From positions 1 through 7,095 of the forward strand of contig JBDTIZ010000073.1 in NCBI GenBank assembly GCA_039936115.1: 7,095 nt of DNA. Direction: 5' to 3'. Positions 1 to 5,900 of this stretch are shown piece after piece. Within the stretch, counting starts at the first letter, position 1; each line of letters opens with the position of its first letter. The translations under genes were made by a program, and so were the position numbers. The notes under the pieces are model-generated. The model saw only the letters and a program-made list of their open reading frames with translations, searched no databases and was not told where the DNA came from. The DNA is from DATIJJ01 sp039936115. Lineage in GTDB: Bacteria > Pseudomonadota > Gammaproteobacteria > DSM-16500.

Positions 1-11
1 TTCGATAGAGA

Positions 12-33
12 GGGCGAACACACAGGTTCGCCC
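12..33. repeat. Small intergenic hairpin repeat (GGGCGAAC...GTTCGCCC)
   Basis: Bases 12-19 (GGGCGAAC) are a perfect reverse complement of 26-33 (GTTCGCCC), leaving a 6-base loop. The element is GC-rich in an AT-rich surrounding and is followed by CCTAC. It looks like one of the short dispersed GGGCGAAC/GTTCGCCC repeats found between genes in many bacterial genomes; that identification is from memory. It lies about 50 bases before the first recognisable piece of the broken monooxygenase gene, so it may mark the point where the 5' end of that gene was lost. There is no T-run after the stem, so it is not a clear terminator. Confidence 0.6.
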
Positions 34-80
34 CTACAAAAGCAAAAAAGTCTGCAACAACGCTGGGTTCCGCGAGATCC

Positions 81-275
81 AGTCAACTTGGCGTTTCTTG
101 TGTTTTTACGGAAATTTCGGTGCTAAAAAATGTAGTTGTTGGATTCGAAGAATTAGCAGCAACGTACGATAAATGTAAAATGGTAATTGGCGCAAATGGG
201 GTGCGCGGACCGGTGCAAGAAGCATTTTCAGCTGACGAAAAAGCGACAGTAGTGACAAAAAATTTCGTAACATGA
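81..275 (+). pseudogene. 5'-truncated remnant of a flavin monooxygenase-like gene (DG-motif segment)
   Basis: The frame is open from base 9 to the TGA at 273-275. From about base 81 it reads like protein: LGVSCVFTEISVLKNVVVGF, then FEELAATYDKCKMVIGANGV, ending in ATVVTKNFVT. The stretch CKMVIGANGVRGPVQEAF fits the DG motif (hhhGADGxxSxVR) of PHBH-fold flavin monooxygenases, where it contacts FAD and NAD(P)H; here Asp is replaced by Asn and Ser by Gly. The order 'LG(V/I)...FEEL...(V/I)IG(A/G)xG...EAF...T(K/A)NF' also recalls the MICAL monooxygenase domain. No GxGxxG Rossmann segment is found upstream, and the only plausible start, GTG at 120, lacks a convincing ribosome binding site. The stop codon overlaps the ATG of the next frame (ATGA), where the same fold continues. 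I read this as the N-terminal side of a gene that lost its 5' end and then shifted frame. The family match is from recall of motifs, not from a search. Confidence 0.5.
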
Positions 276-1207
276 TTGAACTAAAGTATAAAGCACACGG
301 CAAAGTTAAAAAAATATCGAGTCTTCATAATTATCCAACACAGGCACTTCTACGCGGCGCACTTTGTTTGGAAAGTATTCAATATAATGAAGTGGAAGAT
401 CAATCAAATGTTACTTTACGGTTTTTAGTAGACGATGCCATATTTAATGATGCAAGACTAAATGGAGTTAATGCAAAAAATCTTTTGCCGCTCTCAACTA
501 ATCTTCCTGATAAATTAGTTGAGATTATTATGATATGGGTAAATAAGCGTGGAGACAAGGTCGTTGCGTTTACACCTACAATTAATAAAACAGAATTATC
601 AGTCCAAGAAACTAGAAAACTCTCAGCTGAGCTATGTGGGATATTAAGTATAGTAATTGGTGATGCCGCACGCGCTTTGCCGTTTATGAACGGTTTAAAC
701 ATTGGCATCAAAAATGCTGGAAAAGTAGCGCAACTCATAGTTAGACATTTTGACGATATTCAAACTCATAATAGAAACGGCATTCAGTTATTTTTAGCGG
801 AGTATGCTAAATTAAGTGAAGAAGCATTAGCGGAAGGTCTAGCGCGAGTCTATCAAGCGGATAGAAAAATCACTCGTGGACAAATGATGGTAGGCACTTT
901 GTTTTATGCCAGCTTACCAATTAAATTAAGTATGCGTTCTTATCTAAAACGAGCACATCCGATTTTTGAAGCATATGCAATGCTAGATCTTTCGGAATTA
1001 ATCAAATATGTTCAAGGATTATTTAGTAAAGATCCTACTGGCGAGCGATATCTTATAAGCCATAATCTTCTAACAAAATTACAATCAGGACAGGCTGATA
1101 AATTTCAAATTCAAGCACTCATCAGTCTAGCCTTTGAAAAAAATCGTGACTTGGAAACGTATCTCAAAAAAAATTCTTTTTTGGGGATTCCGCTTTACCA
1201 TTGTTGA
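272..1207 (+). CDS. Flavin monooxygenase-like fragment with GD motif, probable piece of a broken gene
   Basis: This 311-residue frame begins with beta-strand-like sequence (MIELKYKAHG, later VTLRFLVDD). At residues 121-150 it carries LSIVIGDAARALPFMNGLNI followed by GIKNAG. That matches the GD motif of PHBH/UbiH/MICAL-type flavoproteins (hhhGDAAH...P..G.GxN.G..DA), whose Asp contacts the FAD ribityl chain. The usual His is Arg134 and the usual Asp before Ala is Asn148. Residues 155-300 are helical and match no domain I know. The ATG overlaps the stop of the upstream DG-motif frame by ATGA and has no Shine-Dalgarno of its own (upstream bases are AAATTTCGTAAC), so independent initiation is doubtful; it would need coupling. 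Without the upstream GxGxxG and DG parts it cannot form a full FAD site. The end frays into the next frame after the A8 run at 1166-1173. It could be a decayed effector or metabolic gene; activity as it stands is unlikely. Confidence 0.65.
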   Translation: MIELKYKAHGKVKKISSLHNYPTQALLRGALCLESIQYNEVEDQSNVTLRFLVDDAIFNDARLNGVNAKNLLPLSTNLPDKLVEIIMIWVNKRGDKVVAFTPTINKTELSVQETRKLSAELCGILSIVIGDAARALPFMNGLNIGIKNAGKVAQLIVRHFDDIQTHNRNGIQLFLAEYAKLSEEALAEGLARVYQADRKITRGQMMVGTLFYASLPIKLSMRSYLKRAHPIFEAYAMLDLSELIKYVQGLFSKDPTGERYLISHNLLTKLQSGQADKFQIQALISLAFEKNRDLETYLKKNSFLGIPLYHC

Positions 1208-1826
1208 ATCTCATCAGAGTAAGATACAACGCGTATCACTTGAGCAAGACGAAAAAGCAACTCCAAATCTCACAAAACAAATAGTACCTCATACACTAAC
1301 AGACTTGCACGGCAATACATTGCACCAAAGATTACATGATATTATCAGAAATTTAGATGAAGAATTAACAGAGAAGTTCGAGGCGGTAATTTCATCTCAT
1401 TTGCCTCGGCAGAGAAATGATAAACATAATGCTACTAGAATTGTTCTTGAATATCTTGAGCCAGAAACAAATCTCTATCAATTTACTGCATCAAAACGTT
1501 TGCCTGCAGAAAGCCGTGCAGCGTTAGAACTGCTTTTTAGCAATTTGGTAAGTCGACCTTTTCTAACCACAACAGAAGAATGTCAAATCGCAGCAATGAT
1601 ACGATTAAATGCCGAGCTAGAAAGCGAAGCTCCAGTACAAACAATTTCAGCTGCTATTCAAACAACATTAGATCAATTTCCTGTATTAAAACAAAAGAAA
1701 GATTTTGCAGCGAATTTATTTCAGGCAATTAAGCCGTTACCGATAATTTTTGAAAGTATACTACTTGCAGAAAAAACAACTATTGAAGCTCAAAAAAGAG
1801 GTTCTTTTCATGCCGGCGCGTCTTAA
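1134..1826 (+). CDS. Hypothetical C-terminal helical segment, likely continuation of the preceding frame
   Basis: The frame is open from 1131 and its first possible start is TTG at 1134, with GTG at 1146 as an alternative. Neither has a ribosome binding site, and both lie inside the preceding frame. The 230 residues are mostly helical and charged (for example LHDIIRNLDEELTEKFEAVI), with no recognisable domain, signal peptide or membrane segment. A one-base change between 1131 and 1207, most simply in the A8, T6 or G4 run at 1166-1186, would join it to the upstream frame as one product of about 517 residues from the ATG at 272. I therefore read it as the C-terminal extension of the flavin-monooxygenase-like protein rather than a separate gene. 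It ends in a small polar tail (RGSFHAGAS). No strong terminator follows, and the next gene has its own promoter. If it is expressed alone, the true start is unknown. Confidence 0.5.
   Translation: MKKIVTWKRISKKILFWGFRFTIVESHQSKIQRVSLEQDEKATPNLTKQIVPHTLTDLHGNTLHQRLHDIIRNLDEELTEKFEAVISSHLPRQRNDKHNATRIVLEYLEPETNLYQFTASKRLPAESRAALELLFSNLVSRPFLTTTEECQIAAMIRLNAELESEAPVQTISAAIQTTLDQFPVLKQKKDFAANLFQAIKPLPIIFESILLAEKTTIEAQKRGSFHAGAS
1166..1186 (+). other. Homopolymer-rich frame junction (A8, T6, G4)
   Basis: Within 21 bases there is a run of eight A (1166-1173), a run of six T (1177-1182) and a run of four G (1183-1186). The upstream frame (LETYLKKNSFLG...) stops 19 bases later at 1205-1207, while the +1 frame continues for over 200 residues. 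Losing one base in any of the three runs would restore a single frame. This could be a real frameshift mutation, a sequencing error, or a transcriptional slippage site. Confidence 0.55.
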
Positions 1827-1927
1827 CTAGACACAAATTTAGAAGCTATTTAATACATTTTCCGTAAAAAATGAATGCAGAGTTATAAATATTATCTATA
1901 AATCAAGGTTTTAATATGAATCTAAGC

Positions 1928-1947
1928 CTTAATCTATCCTTAATATT
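1928..1947 (+). promoter_or_regulatory. PmrA-box-like direct repeat
   Basis: The 20 bases read CTTAATCTA-TC-CTTAATATT. The PmrA response-regulator consensus reported for Legionella and Coxiella is cTTAATatT-N2-cTTAATatT. The downstream half-site matches at 9 of 9 positions and the upstream half at 7 of 9, with the exact 2-base spacer, so the halves recur every 11 bases, about one helical turn. The second half overlaps the -35 region of the promoter in front of the gene at 2024, the usual position for activation by this regulator. In these genera PmrA activates many Dot/Icm secretion and effector genes, so this box suggests, but does not prove, that the downstream gene belongs to that regulon. 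Confidence 0.7.
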
Positions 1948-1968
1948 TATCTACTATAATACTATAAT
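1940..1968 (+). promoter_or_regulatory. Sigma-70-type promoter of the 302-residue protein gene
   Basis: A perfect TATAAT lies at 1963-1968. A weak -35 (TTAATA, 1940-1945) sits 17 bases upstream, inside the PmrA-like box. A second TATAAT at 1955-1960 is an alternative -10. A poor -35 overlapped by an activator site is typical of positively regulated promoters. Transcription would start near 1975, giving a leader of about 50 bases. Confidence 0.6.
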
Positions 1969-2023
1969 TAGCATTCCAATATAATACATACAAAATCTAA
2001 TCATAAATCTTGAGAGAAACTAT

Positions 2024-2932
2024 ATGAAATGGGCAACTGTAATTGAAAAACTAAGACAAGAGCTTCGAAAAAAAGTTTATCAAGAAATTCCTGAGTCGGA
2101 GCGATCACTTATTATTCTTCTTGGTAACAACCTTATAGATAGTTTAGCCGAATTACTTGCTGATACTCGTCTTCAGCACCGACTACGTAATAGGCAAGTA
2201 CAATTAAGTACTAATGAAAGCTATATTAACTATATTTTTAAGAGATTCTGCGAGTTGTATCAGATAGACATCCCGCTTCTATTTAAAGTCGATAAAGAAC
2301 AACGTTTATTTGTTGGTGTTTTAGCGCCTGTGCAGCGTTATTTTCTTGGCTTGCAGAAAAAATATGTAACTTCAGGTTATGATTTTGCTCCTGAATTGAT
2401 AGTTCCTCCTCTAGATTATCTAAATTCTTCATCCAGCAAAATAAAAGAGGAAAATACGGGTCAGGAAAAAATACCAAATAAATTAGATGAAGAAAAACAA
2501 GCTGGAAAGAATAAACCTGCAACTGTAATAGCAGGTACTACGAAAGCTTCTATCCCAGCTATCGCAGTAACTAATCCTTATATGGCTGCAACTTCATCAG
2601 TATCTAGCTCAGCATCTTCAGCATTGTTTGCGAGGAAGCCACTTATGCTAGAATCTCTTACCGAGGCGCAAAAACTAGAAGTAGAACAAAAACGTTTGAG
2701 TGATGAGCAGTTTAATCAGAGTTTTAATCAGTTGTCTCTGGATACTCAGCGGTATAATCAACAGCATAACCAGCGGCCGCAGGCTAATCAGCAGCTGTTT
2801 AATCAGCAATTTACCCAAGAGTTACAGAACACTCAGCGGTATAATCAGCAGCATAATCAGCGGTTGCAGAATAATCAGCAAGCCGAAGAGAGTTTTCCTC
2901 AGGATTTGCAGCAGTTTTGTGTCTTCCGTTAA
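2024..2932 (+). CDS. Candidate secreted effector with Gln/Asn-rich C-terminal repeats
   Basis: I do not recognise this 302-residue protein. Residues 1-135 look globular and mainly helical (MKWATVIEKLRQELRKKVYQ at the start). Residues 136-205 form a Lys/Glu- then Ser/Ala/Thr-rich linker. Residues 206-290 are dominated by Gln and Asn and contain two copies of TQRYNQQHNQRxQxNQQ at 241-257 and 270-286, so this part could be a coiled coil or a prion-like, self-associating region. There is no signal peptide or membrane segment. The last residues are AEESFPQDLQQFCVFR: a Glu pair 14-15 from the end and Val at -3 resemble the E-block and hydrophobic -3/-4 residue of Dot/Icm substrates. The ATG is supported by GAGAG at 2012-2016, 7 bases upstream. 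A PmrA-like box and a good promoter precede it, and a hairpin terminator shared with the convergent gene follows. Effector status is inference from box, tail and architecture. Confidence 0.88.
   Translation: MKWATVIEKLRQELRKKVYQEIPESERSLIILLGNNLIDSLAELLADTRLQHRLRNRQVQLSTNESYINYIFKRFCELYQIDIPLLFKVDKEQRLFVGVLAPVQRYFLGLQKKYVTSGYDFAPELIVPPLDYLNSSSSKIKEENTGQEKIPNKLDEEKQAGKNKPATVIAGTTKASIPAIAVTNPYMAATSSVSSSASSALFARKPLMLESLTEAQKLEVEQKRLSDEQFNQSFNQLSLDTQRYNQQHNQRPQANQQLFNQQFTQELQNTQRYNQQHNQRLQNNQQAEESFPQDLQQFCVFR
2744..2881 (+). repeat. Internal direct duplication coding TQRYNQQHNQR units
   Basis: Bases 2744-2794 and 2831-2881 are 51-base copies that differ at 7 positions, spaced 87 bases (29 codons) apart. 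Three of the differences are silent third-position changes (CAA/CAG, AAC/AAT, CAG/CAA) and the rest change two codons (Pro/Leu and Ala/Asn). The pattern suggests an in-frame duplication kept under selection for the Gln/Asn-rich motif. The spacer between the copies is itself Gln/Asn-rich. Confidence 0.85.
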
Positions 2933-2956
2933 TTATTATTAAAAAGTAAATAATAG

Positions 2957-2999
2957 CCTGTCATTCCCGCCCTCACGAGAATGACAGGTTTTATTTTTT
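2957..2999. terminator. Bidirectional hairpin terminator between convergent genes
   Basis: CCTGTCATTC (2957-2966) pairs perfectly with GAATGACAGG (2979-2988) around a 12-base loop. On the + strand it is followed by T4-A-T6 (2989-2999), a good U-tract for the gene ending at 2932. That tract is also the complement of the last Lys-Lys-stop codons of the minus-strand gene. Read from the minus strand, the stem is followed by the T-rich CTATTATTTACTTTTT. The TGTCATTCCCGC...GAATGACA sequence resembles a widespread dispersed bacterial repeat, so a mobile palindrome may have been co-opted as terminator. Confidence 0.75.
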
Positions 3000-5900
3000 A
3001 GCTGGATTGCTAAGCGATGGAGCTTGCGCTAGAACTGGGTTGGGTAAATCAAGCATTATAATATCATCATATAATTTACGATATGGATTGCTTGATACTT
3101 GTGACTTGAAAAACATCGAACTTGTTGTTTTGTTTTGAAGTATATCTGAAAAACTTTTGTAGGTTTTCATTAAGCAGTCAACCAATGTTTGACCATCTTT
3201 TCTGTTTGCAAGTGAATGATCTAAATCAGCTAAGAACATGATTTGTTGATTTTTTAATGTTATTAAATCAGCAGCGACTTGACGTTCAGATTTAAAATCA
3301 TTTTTTGAAAATTCTTTTGTCTTTTGTAAGTTAGTATAAGTCGTTAAATCAAATATTAATGCGTCGAGATCTTTTTTTGCATCCAAAAATAATGTTTTTG
3401 CATTTATGCGGATATCATCTGGTAACCCTAAAAATTCTGGATCATGTTCTTTTGCTTCCTGCAATTGTAGTTGTTTTGTTGAGGGAGCCAATGTAATCAG
3501 TTGTGTGTCCGAAATAAAGAAAAGCTGCCCATCTGGCATAACGGTTAAGCTCGAGACGCTGTGAGCATCACATTGATAAATACACTGACAAGAAAAATCA
3601 GTCGTGTTAAATCGCATCACGCCTTCCTCGGGTTTTTGACTGAGAAAAATCAAGTTTCCATCCGCCTCCCATTGCAGTGCTTTCCCCATATAACCTTTAG
3701 GGATAAATGCATTAATGCTTGCAGACATTAGATGTTGTTTAGAGAGGGGATCTGGCACATGATAAATTTCCAGTTGATGTGGTGTTCCCAAGTAAGCAGA
3801 AGAGTCTTGCGGCAATAAATATGCCCAACACTTACCATTGGGTGATGCACTCAGATCAGTATAAGAAGTTTGAATATCATTTTTTAGTACTTTAAAATTT
3901 GCGTCGCAAACACTGCGTTTAGTCCTATAATAGCCGTACCCTTCATCAAGTGTAATTAGAAAACGTTGATCAGGTAATAGGGATATACAGGTAATTGGGT
4001 TATCATCTATTACTTTTTTTATGGCCTTCTCGTCCCATTTATTTGTTTTGCTATTATAATGAAATAATTTTTCGCGATCATACACCATATAACTTCCATC
4101 ACCTTGTTGCAGTAAACGATAAGTCGTTTGAGTGCCGGGTAACTTAAGCGCAGCGTCGAGTGGATTCAAATCTTTATCATAGTGCATGATTTCATGATTA
4201 CCATCAGAACCTCTTAATATGACGGCAAATTTATTTTTATCCTGAAGTGGTAAAACCTGCATGATGGCTTTAGTTAAGCGGCGTTTTGTGGGATGAGAAA
4301 TATCATTGAGATTTAATGCAGTAAGTGTTCTTCCCCCTAGATTAAAATAAACAATATTATTCTGACACGCAATATTATTGTAAACACATTGTGTATGCAA
4401 TGACGCTAGATCATCAACAGGTTGAATAAGTGAATTATAATTTGGAGATAATTGATCAATTTTGGGTATTTCTGCTTTGTTTTCAGGTGAAATTAATGGC
4501 AGTATGACTTTTGTATAAAGACTAGGAGACAATTTCATTAATAAACTTTGATCGACATCTGTATGTAAATATTTTAAAAAAGATTGATATTGTTCTCTGT
4601 TAAGTTGTCTCAAGATTGAATATAAGTCTTCTTTATGGGTGATAATTTTTAATAAATCACTTCCAAAGTATTGTTTTAAAAAGTCCGCAGTCTCTTTAGC
4701 AGGAACATGATGTAAAAGCCGACCAAGATGATTTCCTGTCGCAAACATCGTGACTAAATGGGGTGTCCTTTTGCCTAGTTCAGCTAATTGTAGTAATTGA
4801 TCACTTGGCTTGTATAAGTCTAAGATATCTAGAAAAGTATCAACATACTTAGCACCCCACATATGAGATATTTCAATATTAGCCAATTTTAAAAACGCCG
4901 GCCGTTTATCAACGGGCAATTCTTTTGCTAACTGTATAAACGAATCAATGTCACCGCGTCGTATAAAAGCTACTGTGGCAGGTGTTTGAAATAATTTAAA
5001 GAAATAACTATCTGTCCAGACATCAAGGGCGTGTTGATTTGTTTGTTGCTTGGCTTCTACAGTGAGTTGATTAAATATGTCATTACAACATTTTCCGGCT
5101 TGGCTGGCGGTCTCTGGGTGAACCAAAATAAAATTGGCGATTTTTTCTAAATTTATGATTTTTTTTGCTGGCACGCATAATGCAAAATATTCCGGAAAAT
5201 CCGAAACTGAGGTGTGGGCCCTATCTAACGCTAAAATAATTTGCGTTTTTCTGCCTTCCGGAAGTTGGCGTGATAATGCATATAAATCTTTAGCTACAGC
5301 ATGATCATGAAAGAATTGCTTAAGTAATTTGTTGTCTGCTGTTAATAGATTAAATAATTGTTGTATCCATACATCATCTGATTTTATTTGTTGATGAATT
5401 GTTCTTTGAGTAAATATACTTAGAATTTCAGCACATAATTGCTTCTTTTGTTGATCATTTAATCTAGCTAAAATACCGTTAGTAAAAAAATGTATGTCAC
5501 GTTCGTTTCCTAACAACAGGTCAGTACAATATGAAATAAATGACTTACGCTGAATCCCATCTTCATTTTTAAATTGAAAATAAGAAAATTTCAAATTACT
5601 GATGTTCTCTGAGCCGCTATTTTCTGCTAAAAATAAAGATAAGTTTTGTTCTCGCCCTTCGATGGGTATGTATTCTCCCTTGAAATCAAAGCTTTTTGCT
5701 AATCGCTTAGCTACGGAAATGATGATTTCATAGATTGCTGTTTCTCTTAATTCAAAAGAAGTTGCGTTCTCATCCATTAAATTCGCACGACTATAAAGAT
5801 CATCTTCGCCAAGAACTCGCAATTCATTATCCAAATCATCAAAATCCGTATTTGTTTTGATTTGATATAAATTGAAATTTGCAATAATAGAATCGAATAC

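Noticed and set aside
1..126. First + frame (reading ...QQRWVPRDPVNLAFLVFLRKF, stop at 124-126) as a further N-terminal piece of the broken gene
   Set aside because: The composition is protein-like, but it reads through the hairpin repeat, shows no FAD-binding motif, and overlaps the better-supported DG-motif frame.
106..303. Minus-strand frame of 65 codons
   Set aside because: It runs antisense to the flavin-monooxygenase-like segment, has no promoter or ribosome binding site, and is Leu-rich in a way typical of an antisense shadow.
2921..2932. C-terminal CVFR of the 302-residue protein as a CaaX prenylation box
   Set aside because: The position and the first Cys fit, but Arg in the last position and Phe in the third are poor for known farnesyl- or geranylgeranyltransferases. 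The tail is better read as a secretion-type C-terminus.
2700..2942. Overlapping + frame of about 80 codons in the Gln/Asn-rich region
   Set aside because: It is an out-of-frame reading of the CAG/AAT repeats, giving Ser/Ile-rich low-complexity sequence with no ribosome binding site.
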